Shown: positions 14,842-22,472 of the stretch, in pieces | How the letters are laid out: every line of letters starts with the position of its first letter | How positions within the stretch are numbered: the stretch's first letter is position 1 | Source of the DNA: Candidatus Taylorbacteria bacterium RIFCSPLOWO2_01_FULL_45_15b | GTDB lineage: Bacteria; Patescibacteriota; Minisyncoccia; Phycocordibacterales; 01-FULL-45-15b | Direction: 5' to 3' | DNA length: 22,472 bases | Assembly: GCA_001822655.1 (NCBI GenBank) | Contig: MHRX01000039.1 | Location: 1 to 22,472 of the forward strand | Translations under genes and position numbers: made by a program | The notes under the pieces: model-generated | Told to the model about the DNA's origin: nothing | The model's input: only the letters and a program-made list of their open reading frames with translations | Database searches by the model: none

Positions 14842-15417
14842 ATGCATCATGTATACGATACACCTTCGATTATTTTGTCTACACAAAAAAAGGGCGACAA
14901 GGATTTATTGTGCGAAATTTTTTCGAGGGATTTTGGAAAAATCCATGCGGTGGCGATAGGCGCGAAAACTGTTCACTCTAAACTTCGCGCTTCACTGCGT
15001 CCGTATTCGATAACGAGAACTTCATTGGTTCGCGGTAAAGCGGGATGGCGCATTACGGGGTCCATGCTTGGTGTCTGCCTGTCTGATCAATTGCGGGAAC
15101 AAAGGGAGGTTCTTGAGGCGGCGGCGCGTGTTATCGGGCTTATTTCCCGTCTCGTGGTTGACGAACAGGAATCTCACGCTGTGTATGATGTTTTGGTTTC
15201 GTATCTGGAAAAGTTAGTTCAACGGAACATTTTCGATGATAAAGACTCATTAGAGGTGATGGCGGTCGCATCGATTCTTGCGACGCTCGGTTATTTGCCG
15301 CATTCTCTTATTCCAAAGGAGGGTGAGGTAGAATTGAATGTCGGGCGCTTTCAGTCGTCTCGAAAATCCGAGCTCATAATCGCAGTCAATCGCGCTCTTC
15401 GGGATAGTCATTTGTGA
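14842..15417 (+). CDS. recO: DNA repair protein RecO (short form)
   Basis: RecO helps load RecA onto SSB-coated single-stranded DNA in the RecFOR pathway. The first 80 residues match the RecO OB-fold: YDTPSIILSTQKKGDKDLL, then FSRDFGKIHAVAIGAK and the SKLRASLRPYS strand, as in the family pattern YGKIRAVARGARRPKS. The remainder is the helical domain (EVLEAAARVIGLISRLV and onward). At 191 residues it is shorter than the usual 230-250. It has no cysteine cluster, so the zinc finger found in many RecO proteins is missing. It has its own extended -10 box, and the ATG is set by that spacing. No neighbour is obviously related. Confidence 0.85.
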   Translation: MHHVYDTPSIILSTQKKGDKDLLCEIFSRDFGKIHAVAIGAKTVHSKLRASLRPYSITRTSLVRGKAGWRITGSMLGVCLSDQLREQREVLEAAARVIGLISRLVVDEQESHAVYDVLVSYLEKLVQRNIFDDKDSLEVMAVASILATLGYLPHSLIPKEGEVELNVGRFQSSRKSELIIAVNRALRDSHL

Positions 15418-15727
15418 TGCTTTACTGCCCCTCACCGATCTCCCCAGCGCAAAAACTGCCCGCTTCGCCCCCGGGCCTTCTGCTTCGGCAAAAATACTCC
15501 TTACTGTAATCATATTACAGCGCGTCGTATTTTTGCCTCCAACTCGTCGGCGGAAACAAATCGGACTATTTTTGCGATGCTAGGGAGTTTCGAGAGGGTC
15601 AGTAGATTTTTCAGAAATTAGAAAATCGGATATCTGGGGCAATCATCCTCAAGTGCTAAAACATCGATAAATCAGCCCTGGGGTCGTATCGCAATCCAGA
15701 GGACTCGCCTCGGAAGCCAATACCTCT
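15418..15727. other. intergenic region with one strong hairpin
   Basis: About 310 nt without a credible gene. It contains GGCAAAAATAC (15487-15497), exactly complementary to GTATTTTTGCC (15527-15537). Inside it is a second stem CTGTAAT/ATTACAG (15504-15520). Read rightward, the T-run lies within the descending arm, so it could act as an imperfect terminator of recO. Nothing else was recognised. Confidence 0.45.
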
Positions 15728-15733
15728 TATAAT
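15728..15733 (+). promoter_or_regulatory. -10 box of the membrane-anchored repeat protein (leaderless)
   Basis: A perfect TATAAT is followed by exactly 6 nt and then ATG 15740, the same geometry as at argS, the M16 gene and the AI-2E gene. Confidence 0.6.
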
Positions 15734-15739
15734 AAGCCG

Positions 15740-17665
15740 ATGAACGATGAGGATTTTGGGAATATAGAGCGCATGGAGGAGGACTTATACTCTAGAAAGT
15801 CGCCCAAAAAAATTGAGCATCGCGATACTCGCGTACATGGTGAGCATGAAGAGATTCGGGGGGATTGGGAAGTCTCGGCTAAAGAGAGCAGTCCATTTAT
15901 TCTGGCACCTAACGCCGAATCATCAATTATGAAAAAAATATTTATTTTTGCCCTACTCTTTTTTGGCGCATCACTCTTGCTTGCGGCGCTTATTTTTTTT
16001 AGGGGAACAAACTTTGTCTCCGCGAATAATATTTCGATCGTGGCCAAGGGACCGGTGGCCGTCGCCGCGGGCGAGACGGTGTCGTTTGAAATTACCATCG
16101 CGAATGAAAATACGAGTATGCTGGATAATGCGGAATTAAAGATTGTCTATCCCGAAGGCTCTGAAGATCCGACTCGCCCGGGAGAGGGGCATTCGAGAGA
16201 AACCATAAGTCTTGGTTCAGTTCCAGCTGGCGGCAAGAAAATTCAAAAAATAGAAACGATACTTTTTGGCGAGGAGCAGAGCAAGAAAACGATAGAGGTC
16301 GCTGTTGAATATCGCGTTGCCGGCTCGAATGCAATCTTTGAGAAGAAAAAAATCATCGAGGTAGCTATTTCTTCGACACCGCTCTCACTCATTATAAAAG
16401 CGCTTGACGAGGTTAACTCCGACCAGGAAGTGGTGCTTGAAATCGAGGTCGCTTCTAATACAACAAATACAATTCAAGACGTCCTTCTTAAAGCCGAGTA
16501 CCCATTCGGGTTTATTTTTGCAACCTCGGAACCAAAGGCCGGGTCTCGAAATTTAACATGGAAACTCGGGGACATTCCTTCGGGTTCCAAAAAAAAGGTT
16601 TTAATAAAAGGCACGATGCAGGGCCAGCAAGGAGAAGTGAGAACATTCAGATTTTCAGTTGGAAATGAAAGCAAAAAAAATCCGGGAGAAGTATCGCCTG
16701 TGTTTTTGACAACAAGCCATGAAATGAATATCAAACGGCCGTTTGTCGGCGTGGATATTTTAGTCAACGGGAAGTCCGCGTCCGTCGTAAATGTGGTTCC
16801 TCTCGGCACAGATGCGAGAGTTGACCTATCATACGTCAATAATTTGCCGGTCGGAATCGCTGATGTTGAGATTGTGGCGATTTTATCGGGAAGCATCATC
16901 AACCGACAGGGAATTCGGGCCGAGCGCGGTTTTTATAATTCATCAGATAATTCAATTCGATGGGATAAGACTACCAACCAGTCATTGTCAAACCTCGAAT
17001 CCGGCGCGTCCGGACGGTTGTCATTCACGATCCCGTTTCTCGGCGTAAGTGAAGCCCTTCAGCAGAAAATTCAAGATTTGAAGGTAAATTTAGCCGTTTC
17101 AGTACAGGCGCGACGCGCCGAAGAAGGAAATGTTCCTGAAAAAATCTTGGCCGCAACCTCGGAGATAAAAGCGGTTTCTCCCGCTCTTGTGGCACAGCGG
17201 CTTTTATTTTCTGAAGGGCCGTTTACGAATAACGGACCTGTGCCTCCGAAGGCCGACGTCTCGACCACGTATACGGTTACTTGGACGGCATCGAGCGCTC
17301 TTGGCGATATCGGTCAGGCGCTCGTTACCGCCCAGCTACCAACGTATGTTTCTTGGCTTGGAATAAAAAATCCTTTAGACGAAGACTTAACATTCAACAA
17401 GACTCAAGGGAAGGTTACGTGGAATGTCGGGAAGATTCCAGCTGGCGCCGGATATTCGTCGAGTCCCAGAAGCGTCTCATTCCAGATTTCTCTGCTCCCG
17501 AGCTTGAGTCAGGTTGGCCAGTCTCCGATCGTCGTTCACGAGGCAGTGCTTACCGGCAGAGATATATTCGCGAATGTGGAAGTGAGTGCGCAAGGTTCGG
17601 CTATTACCACGAAGCTGTCGAGCGATCCGCAGTTTAGGGACGGGGACGATAGAGTGAGGAATTAG
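15740..17665 (+). CDS. membrane-anchored extracytoplasmic protein with DUF11/Ig-like repeats
   Basis: This 641-residue protein has a 64-residue charged cytoplasmic N-terminus and one membrane helix (67-87, IFIFALLFFGASLLLAALIFF minus its last residue). A large beta-rich exterior part follows. Repeated units share strands such as GETVSFEITIANENTSMLDNA, a D-G-P or P-A-G-G turn (LGSVPAGGKK, LGDIPSGSKK, VGKIPAGAGY) and a closing strand, the pattern of DUF11-type Ig-like domains; at least four units can be counted. There is no C-terminal sorting signal and no enzyme motif. I infer an envelope or adhesion scaffold anchored in the cell membrane. The start is supported by a perfect -10 box 6 nt upstream. 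It is monocistronic or followed by glyS about 40 nt later. Confidence 0.8.
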   Translation: MNDEDFGNIERMEEDLYSRKSPKKIEHRDTRVHGEHEEIRGDWEVSAKESSPFILAPNAESSIMKKIFIFALLFFGASLLLAALIFFRGTNFVSANNISIVAKGPVAVAAGETVSFEITIANENTSMLDNAELKIVYPEGSEDPTRPGEGHSRETISLGSVPAGGKKIQKIETILFGEEQSKKTIEVAVEYRVAGSNAIFEKKKIIEVAISSTPLSLIIKALDEVNSDQEVVLEIEVASNTTNTIQDVLLKAEYPFGFIFATSEPKAGSRNLTWKLGDIPSGSKKKVLIKGTMQGQQGEVRTFRFSVGNESKKNPGEVSPVFLTTSHEMNIKRPFVGVDILVNGKSASVVNVVPLGTDARVDLSYVNNLPVGIADVEIVAILSGSIINRQGIRAERGFYNSSDNSIRWDKTTNQSLSNLESGASGRLSFTIPFLGVSEALQQKIQDLKVNLAVSVQARRAEEGNVPEKILAATSEIKAVSPALVAQRLLFSEGPFTNNGPVPPKADVSTTYTVTWTASSALGDIGQALVTAQLPTYVSWLGIKNPLDEDLTFNKTQGKVTWNVGKIPAGAGYSSSPRSVSFQISLLPSLSQVGQSPIVVHEAVLTGRDIFANVEVSAQGSAITTKLSSDPQFRDGDDRVRN

Positions 17666-17693
17666 GTTTATTTGCGCGAAATGCGTTGAAGTG

Positions 17694-17699
17694 GATAAT
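17694..17699 (+). promoter_or_regulatory. possible -10 box of glyS
   Basis: GATAAT lies 7 nt before ATG 17707, close to the leaderless spacing seen at other genes here. The match is one base off consensus and no good -35 is visible, so co-transcription with the upstream gene is an alternative. Confidence 0.4.
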
Positions 17700-17706
17700 T
17701 GGCTTT

Positions 17707-19080
17707 ATGCAACACGAGAATACTATGGAAAAAATAATATCGCTCGCGAAAAGGCGCGGTTTTATTTTTCAGGGATCCGAGATATACGGCGGGCTTGCCG
17801 GAACGTGGGATTACGGCCCGCTTGGCGTTGCGCTAAAAAATAATATAAAAAAACTATGGTGGAAGCGATTTGTCGAAGCGCGGTCCGACATGTACGGAAT
17901 GGACGCCGCAATTTTAATGCGTCAGGAAGTGTGGCAAGCCTCGGGGCACGTTTCGGGTTTTTCTGATCCGCTTGTGGAATGCACAAAATGCAAACGCCGC
18001 TTTCGTGCCGATCATCTTGAAGATAAAAAGAAATGTCCCGAGTGCGGGGGATTGCTGGGAGATGAAAAGCAATTCAACATGATGTTTAAAACCCATGTGG
18101 GGGCCGCGGAGGACGCGTCGGCAATTTCGTATCTCCGGCCCGAGACGGCCCAAGGAATGTTCGTCAATTTCAAAAATGTGCTCGACACTTTTCATCCGAA
18201 GCTGCCGTTTGGCATGGCGCAGATAGGTAAGGCGTTTAGAAATGAGATAGCTCCGAGGGATTTTCTTTTTCGCACACGAGAATTCGAGCAGATGGAAATA
18301 GAATATTTTGTTACGCCGGGGGAGTGGAAAGAGAAATTCGAGCATTTCCGGACTGAAGTATGGAATTTTACGAAAGACATAGGTCTTTCGCAGGAAAAAA
18401 TCCACGAGCTTGAGGTATCGGATGCCGACAGGGCCCATTATTCGAAACGGACTATTGATTTTGAGTTCGACTATCCGTTTGGAAAAAAAGAATTGTACGG
18501 CCTCGCGTATCGAACTGATTTCGATCTGAAAAGCCATTCCGAAAAAAGCGGCCAAGATTTGTCGTATTTTGATGAAACAACTAAAGAGCGATTTCTAGCG
18601 CATTGCATAGAGCCGTCATTTGGTGTGGATAGGACTTTTCTCGCGGTGCTTACCGACGCGTACCATGAAGACGAACTTGGGCTAAAACCATCTTCTAACG
18701 AAGATGGTTCGCCCGAGGCCGGCGAGAAGCGCGTGTATTTGAAACTATCACCCGAAGTTGCTCCGATTAAAGTTGCCGTTTTTCCGCTTTTGAAAAATAA
18801 ACCGACACTTGTCGAAAAGGCGCGCGAAGTCTTCGAGGTATTCCGGAAGCAGGGAGGTGCTGTGGCGTTTGATGATAATGGGAATATCGGGAAGAGATAT
18901 CGTCGTCAGGATGAAATCGGAACTGTTCTCACGATCACTATTGATTTTCAGACCTTGGAAGATAATAGCGTGACTGTGAGAGATAGAGATACCATGAAAC
19001 AAATCAGGGTAAGTGGCGAAAATCTTGAAAGAAGAGTAAGCGAGGTTCTTGCTGGGGTAAAGATATTTGATTCATTCTAA
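17707..19080 (+). CDS. glyS: glycyl-tRNA synthetase, single-chain (homodimeric) type
   Basis: This 457-residue class II synthetase of the alpha2 type charges tRNA-Gly. Marks are EIYGGLAGTWDYGPLG near the start, a zinc-binding insert with Cys92, Cys95, Cys110 and Cys113 (CTKC and CPEC), motif 2 FRNEIAPRDFLFRTREF and motif 3 SFGVDRTFLAVL. The C-terminal anticodon-binding domain holds VAPIKVAVFPLL and DDNGNIGKRYRRQDEIGTP-like residues. The length matches the family. Three starts are open: 17686, 17707 and 17725. I take 17707 because a GATAAT lies 7 nt upstream; 17725 (MEKIISLAKRRGF) resembles the usual N-terminus and is nearly as likely. The gene symbol is used loosely, as this chain is not the beta subunit. 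Confidence 0.95.
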   Translation: MQHENTMEKIISLAKRRGFIFQGSEIYGGLAGTWDYGPLGVALKNNIKKLWWKRFVEARSDMYGMDAAILMRQEVWQASGHVSGFSDPLVECTKCKRRFRADHLEDKKKCPECGGLLGDEKQFNMMFKTHVGAAEDASAISYLRPETAQGMFVNFKNVLDTFHPKLPFGMAQIGKAFRNEIAPRDFLFRTREFEQMEIEYFVTPGEWKEKFEHFRTEVWNFTKDIGLSQEKIHELEVSDADRAHYSKRTIDFEFDYPFGKKELYGLAYRTDFDLKSHSEKSGQDLSYFDETTKERFLAHCIEPSFGVDRTFLAVLTDAYHEDELGLKPSSNEDGSPEAGEKRVYLKLSPEVAPIKVAVFPLLKNKPTLVEKAREVFEVFRKQGGAVAFDDNGNIGKRYRRQDEIGTVLTITIDFQTLEDNSVTVRDRDTMKQIRVSGENLERRVSEVLAGVKIFDSF

Positions 19081-19300
19081 ATAACCTCAACAATATCTCT
19101 ATTTATATTTTCTATACCGCGCGAAATTAATTCAAACTTAAGACCAAGTATTAAACACATGTTTTTTAGGACAGAAATAGGGATCCTGTTTTTTCTTTTT
19201 CGCCATGCCGAGAATGTTCCGGGCGGTTTATTTATTGCGAGTGCCATATTTTTATCTTTAACAAATAGTTCTCTAACCTTATTAAAGAGGAGAGTATGAA

Positions 19301-19750
19301 TTGGGATTGATGGGGATGGTGCGCGGTTTCATCAACTGCGACGCTGACCCCGAGATTCCCGATTGGGCAGATCAGGTGAATCCAATCCTGAAGCATATTA
19401 AACGCGGTGTCATTGATGATCCGTCGAGGATTACGGCAGAAAGCGTCTTCAGGGACGGTGACGGCGATTCTCTCGACGGCGAAGAATTCATCCGCCGAGC
19501 GCAAGCACTTCCTTCATCCGCGAATGCTTGTGCGTTCGATTTCTACACCAAACCCGAGAATTGGGATTATCTTCCGAAAGACGTTGATGTTATTGTCTTT
19601 CCTCAAACAGAGTTCCGCTACTACTCGGACGGCAGCCGTGGCGTGTGGTATCTCTATCGCCGCGGCGCGAAGTGGCGTCGGCACTACGTCTGGGTCGGCA
19701 ACCAGTTCGGGCGCACCTATCGGGTGGCTGTTTTTAGGCCTCCGAAATGA
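19301..19750 (+). CDS. hypothetical protein, about 149 aa
   Basis: This is a soluble protein of unknown family. It is rich in Asp in its first half (DADPEIPDWADQ, FRDGDGDSLDGEEF) and in aromatic and basic residues in its second (DFYTKPENWDYLPKDVDVIV, then GVWYLYRRGAKWRRHYVWVG). No signal peptide, membrane helix or known motif is visible. The start is ambiguous. TTG 19301 has AGAGGAG 8 nt upstream, an ideal spacing. ATG 19310 lacks such spacing. ATG 19296 is closest to the Shine-Dalgarno but reads only four codons before a TGA that overlaps ATG 19310. A strong terminator follows, supporting a separate transcription unit. Confidence 0.6.
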   Translation: MGLMGMVRGFINCDADPEIPDWADQVNPILKHIKRGVIDDPSRITAESVFRDGDGDSLDGEEFIRRAQALPSSANACAFDFYTKPENWDYLPKDVDVIVFPQTEFRYYSDGSRGVWYLYRRGAKWRRHYVWVGNQFGRTYRVAVFRPPK

Positions 19751-19794
19751 TAAAAAGTTTGATATATTCAAACACCCCAGGTCTTTCATCTCTC

Positions 19795-19822
19795 ACACCG
19801 ACAAATTGTCGGTGTTTTTTTT
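19795..19822 (+). terminator. rho-independent terminator
   Basis: ACACCGACA (19795-19803) and TGTCGGTGT (19807-19815) form a perfect 9-bp stem with a 3-nt loop, followed by seven T. Confidence 0.92.
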
Positions 19823-19836
19823 AAAGTAAATTCATG

Positions 19837-19845
19837 TGGTACACT
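19837..19845 (+). promoter_or_regulatory. extended -10 promoter of the M16 peptidase gene (leaderless)
   Basis: TGGTACACT is an extended -10 element (TG-N-TACACT). ATG 19852 follows after exactly 6 nt. An in-frame ATG at 19834 overlaps this box and is therefore an unlikely start. Confidence 0.55.
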
Positions 19846-19851
19846 CGAGTG

Positions 19852-21135
19852 ATGAAATTTAATCGTCGAATTTTGCCAAATGGAATTCGTGTTATAACCG
19901 TGCCGATGGCTGATCATCCTACAGTTACCGTCCTTGTTGCGGTCGAGGCCGGGTCGAATAACGAATCAACAGAGCAAAACGGAATATCACATTTTCTTGA
20001 ACACATGTGTTTTAAGGGGACGCTAAAGCGTCCAACGAGTCTTGCAATATCACGCGAGTTTGACAGGATCGGCGCAGAAAACAATGCGTACACGTCTCAT
20101 GAGAACACGGCATTTTATGCCAAGTCTGACCGCCGTCATGTCTCTCTAATTTTAGAAATAATCGCCGACATTTACCAAAATTCCACTTTGCCGGAGATTG
20201 AGCTTGAAAAGGAGAAGGGTGTCATTATTGACGAAATGCGCTCGTATGAGGACATGCCTTCACGGGATATCCATGACGTTTTGGCAAAACTTCTCTACGG
20301 CAAACAGCCGGCTGGCCGGCCGATAATCGGCACTACGTCGACGCTCGGGGTCTTAACGCGAAATGACCTCGTCGCTTATCGCGAAAAATTTTACCGGACG
20401 GAGGGGACCGTTGTAGTTGTTGCGGGCGGGTTTGACGAATCAAAGATATTTGAAGAAATAATTCAACACTTTGGGACTGTTGAACGGAAATCGGGGCGCG
20501 AAAAAATTGCACCACCCGAACTTTCGGCAGAAAGAGTCGCTCTTAAGAAGAAGTCAACCGATCAGGCGCATATTGCTCTCGCTCTGCCTGCTTTTCCTGT
20601 TTTTCATCCTCTTGCTCGAGCGCTCAAGGTCGTCATGACAATTCTTGGGGGAGGAATGAGCTCTCGACTTTTTCAAAAGATTCGTGAAGAAATGGGATTG
20701 GGATATTATGTCTATGCGACAGCCGATCTCTACATGAGCCATGGGTACGGACTCATTGGAACTGGGGTGGATCCAAAACGCGTTCGAGAGGTAATTGAAG
20801 TTATTCTCGGGGAAATGAAAAAAATAGTTCGCGAGGGTATTTCACAGGGCGAATTTGACATGGCAAAAGATCATCTTACCGGAGCCTTGTTTTTAGAGCT
20901 TGAGACATCGGACGCGGTTGCGGAATTTTTTGTCAATCAGGAATTAAAATCACTTCCTTTAGAAACACCCAATGAGCGCGCTGAAAAATATAAAAAGTTA
21001 TCTCAAAATGATATTCGAGAGGCGGCAGAGATCCTCTTTTCACCGGAAAAAATACGACTCGCTCTGATCGGTCCATTTGAAAATACTGGCGAATTTCAGC
21101 CCCTATTGGATTCCGCAACTGTCGGGGTATCTTAA
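19852..21135 (+). CDS. M16-family zinc metallopeptidase
   Basis: This 427-residue protein belongs to the pitrilysin/processing-peptidase family M16. The inverted zinc motif HFLEH gives His47, Glu50 and His51, and Glu128 (in IIDEM) falls at exactly the HxxEH-x76-E spacing, so the active site is complete. The second half (from about 170) is the inactive M16C-like domain, with TVVVVAGGFD and GGGMSSRLFQKIREEMGLGYYVYA as its conserved strands. The typical bacterial relatives are single-chain peptidases of about 420 residues that form dimers and degrade peptides. No signal peptide is visible. I start at ATG 19852 because the upstream ATG lies in the promoter. The AI-2E gene follows after 18 nt. Confidence 0.93.
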   Translation: MKFNRRILPNGIRVITVPMADHPTVTVLVAVEAGSNNESTEQNGISHFLEHMCFKGTLKRPTSLAISREFDRIGAENNAYTSHENTAFYAKSDRRHVSLILEIIADIYQNSTLPEIELEKEKGVIIDEMRSYEDMPSRDIHDVLAKLLYGKQPAGRPIIGTTSTLGVLTRNDLVAYREKFYRTEGTVVVVAGGFDESKIFEEIIQHFGTVERKSGREKIAPPELSAERVALKKKSTDQAHIALALPAFPVFHPLARALKVVMTILGGGMSSRLFQKIREEMGLGYYVYATADLYMSHGYGLIGTGVDPKRVREVIEVILGEMKKIVREGISQGEFDMAKDHLTGALFLELETSDAVAEFFVNQELKSLPLETPNERAEKYKKLSQNDIREAAEILFSPEKIRLALIGPFENTGEFQPLLDSATVGVS

Positions 21136-21141
21136 AAAGTA

Positions 21142-21147
21142 TATACT
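21142..21147 (+). promoter_or_regulatory. -10 box of the AI-2E family gene (leaderless)
   Basis: TATACT sits in the 18-nt gap after the M16 stop and is followed by exactly 6 nt and then ATG 21154. The gene could still be partly co-transcribed with the peptidase. Confidence 0.5.
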
Positions 21148-21153
21148 TAGCTT

Positions 21154-22242
21154 ATGAGCGTTGAGAAAAATTTACGCCCCGTATCAATAAGCATCACTGG
21201 AGGCTCGATTACGAAGGGTATTCTTGTCGGACTGCTTTTTTATGTCCTCTATTTGATGAGAGACTTGGTGCTTGTCGTGCTGACTGCAGTTGTGGTCGCG
21301 TCTGCAATTGAGCCTCTTACCAAATGGTTTGCGCGCCACAGAATAAAACGCGTGCCTGCGGTGCTTGCTCTGTATGTTATCTTGGGTGTAATTTTTGTCG
21401 GGGTTGTTTACTTTTTCCTGCCTCTTCTTGTTTCTGAAGTATCCCAATTTATGACAGAATTTCCGCGTTATGCAGACTACGCGCGACTCTGGTTTCCACT
21501 CGGCGGCCCCGGTTCTCTTGCCGATTCGGCAAATTTCGGTGCGGTTACAAGCGATGCGCCGTTGACTGTTCGAAGCCTGATTACAAACTTAAGTACGATT
21601 TTTTCTGATGCGTCTGAAGGATTGCTTCGTACGGTAAGCGCGGTGTTCGGAGGAGTATTGAGCTTCATCTTGATTGTGGTGCTTTCTTTTTATCTTGCCG
21701 TTCAAGAAGATGGTATTGGTAATTTCTTGCGCCTTATTACACCGAATCGTCATGAGGAATATATTATAAATCTCTGGCGTCGTTCCCAGCTCAAAATCGG
21801 TCTGTGGATGCAGGGACAGCTTCTCCTCGGACTGATCGTCGGAGTTCTTGTTTTTCTAGGACTGCTATTGCTCGGGGTTAAACAAGCCCTTTTTCTCGCA
21901 GTGCTTGCGGCCCTCTTTGAACTGATACCTTTGTTTGGCCCGATACTTTCTGCAATTCCTGCAATTCTTATCGCTCTTACCGACGGCGGGGTAGGGAGCG
22001 CTCTTCTTGTCGCCGGACTTTATCTAATTATTCAGCAGTTTGAAAATCACCTCATTTACCCGCAGGTGGTTAAAAATATTGTCGGCGTTTCACCCATCAT
22101 CGTTATCATTGCGCTCATCGTGGGGGGGAAGTTGGCCGGGTTTCTCGGAGTTATCTTATCGGTTCCCGTTGCTTCTGCGTTCATGGAATATCTTGGAGAC
22201 GTCGAGCGCGGCAAGCATCAGAATATTCCCGATCCGCAGTGA
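21154..22242 (+). CDS. AI-2E family transporter-like membrane protein
   Basis: This 362-residue polytopic membrane protein is of the AI-2E/PerM (TqsA, YdiK) family. About eight hydrophobic segments are visible: two near residues 22-55, one near 68-90, one after the soluble loop at about 165-185, and four in the C-terminal half. The family marks ALFELIPLFGPILSAIPA and the segment with YLIIQQFENHLIYPQVV are present, followed by a short charged cytoplasmic tail. Members export autoinducer-2 or act in ion/solute transport; the substrate here cannot be assigned, and AI-2 itself is doubtful in a reduced genome. It is 12 nt upstream of metG, likely in the same transcript. Confidence 0.9.
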   Translation: MSVEKNLRPVSISITGGSITKGILVGLLFYVLYLMRDLVLVVLTAVVVASAIEPLTKWFARHRIKRVPAVLALYVILGVIFVGVVYFFLPLLVSEVSQFMTEFPRYADYARLWFPLGGPGSLADSANFGAVTSDAPLTVRSLITNLSTIFSDASEGLLRTVSAVFGGVLSFILIVVLSFYLAVQEDGIGNFLRLITPNRHEEYIINLWRRSQLKIGLWMQGQLLLGLIVGVLVFLGLLLLGVKQALFLAVLAALFELIPLFGPILSAIPAILIALTDGGVGSALLVAGLYLIIQQFENHLIYPQVVKNIVGVSPIIVIIALIVGGKLAGFLGVILSVPVASAFMEYLGDVERGKHQNIPDPQ

Positions 22243-22254
22243 GTGAAAATTGCT

Positions 22255-22472
22255 ATGAAAGAGAGAATCTATATCACGACGACATTGCCTTATGTAAACG
22301 CCGAACCGCACATAGGTTTTGCTATGGAAATTATTTATGCGGATATTTACGCTCGCTACAAAAAAATGCAGGGATACGAAGTATTTTTCAATACCGGCAC
22401 CGATGAGCACGGCCAAAAAATATATGAAAAAGCTCTCGAATCTGGAAAGCCAGTCCAGACATATGTAGATGA
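22255..22472 (+). CDS. metG: methionyl-tRNA synthetase, 5' part (runs off the window)
   Basis: The first 72 residues match the N-terminus of MetG, a class I synthetase. They include YITTTLPYVNAEPHIGFAME with the HIGH-type signature HIGF, the ADIYARYKKMQGYEVFF segment and NTGTDEHGQKI, which are diagnostic. ATG 22255 lies 12 nt after the AI-2E gene stop and has no clear promoter or Shine-Dalgarno site of its own, so read-through from upstream is likely. The rest lies beyond the window edge. Confidence 0.95.
   Translation, partial: MKERIYITTTLPYVNAEPHIGFAMEIIYADIYARYKKMQGYEVFFNTGTDEHGQKIYEKALESGKPVQTYVD

Noticed and set aside
19407..19829. 140-aa plus-strand frame overlapping the 149-aa gene
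   Set aside because: It crosses the terminator at 19795-19822 and is rich in Ser/Ala/Arg as expected for a shifted frame.

Overview
This window most likely comes from a member of the Candidate Phyla Radiation (Patescibacteria, probably the Parcubacteria/Paceibacteria side). That placement is inferred from the single-subunit glycyl-tRNA synthetase, a short RecO with no zinc finger, an isoleucyl-tRNA synthetase carrying an inserted histidine phosphatase domain, tightly packed housekeeping genes, few Shine-Dalgarno sites, and several -10 boxes so close to start codons that the mRNAs would be leaderless. The standard code fits: TAA, TAG and TGA all end genes. No 16S or ribosomal protein gene is present to fix the taxonomy.

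Layout. 1-69 is probably the 3' end of a gene; 70-402 holds a candidate small RNA (promoter, hairpins, terminator). 403-819 is a hypothetical gene with its own terminator. 963-2138 is glyA, interrupted by one in-frame TAA, followed 5 nt later by a 95-residue hypothetical protein. 2432-2723 holds a second possible small RNA ending in a terminator. 2724-4165 is a YvcK/CofD-like gene overlapping a HAD-like gene by ATGA. 4227-4949 is a histidine phosphatase, 5018-6793 argS and 7076-10591 the enlarged ileS. Between argS and ileS lies a 216-nt element bounded by a perfect 19-bp inverted repeat.

The most unusual stretch is 10592-14660, between ileS and recO. It begins with about 500 nt of dense inverted repeats, including a 46-nt near-perfect palindrome. 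It continues with a divergent pair of transcription units: leftward, a 338-residue protein with winged-helix-like segments and a coiled coil; rightward, an HTH protein with a histidine-kinase-dimerisation-like C-terminus, translationally coupled to a 554-residue GHKL ATPase. The shared promoter region has two good sigma70-type promoters with an inverted-repeat operator candidate placed exactly between the -35 boxes and over the rightward start site. I read this as an accessory, possibly defence or DNA-directed, module of unknown function and the best candidate for an undescribed system.

The right side returns to core genes: recO, a membrane-anchored repeat protein of the DUF11/Ig-like type, glyS, a small hypothetical gene, an M16 zinc peptidase, an AI-2E family membrane protein and the 5' end of metG. 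Four aminoacyl-tRNA synthetases (Arg, Ile, Gly, Met) lie in this window, so it is mainly a translation and envelope neighbourhood with one inserted accessory block.
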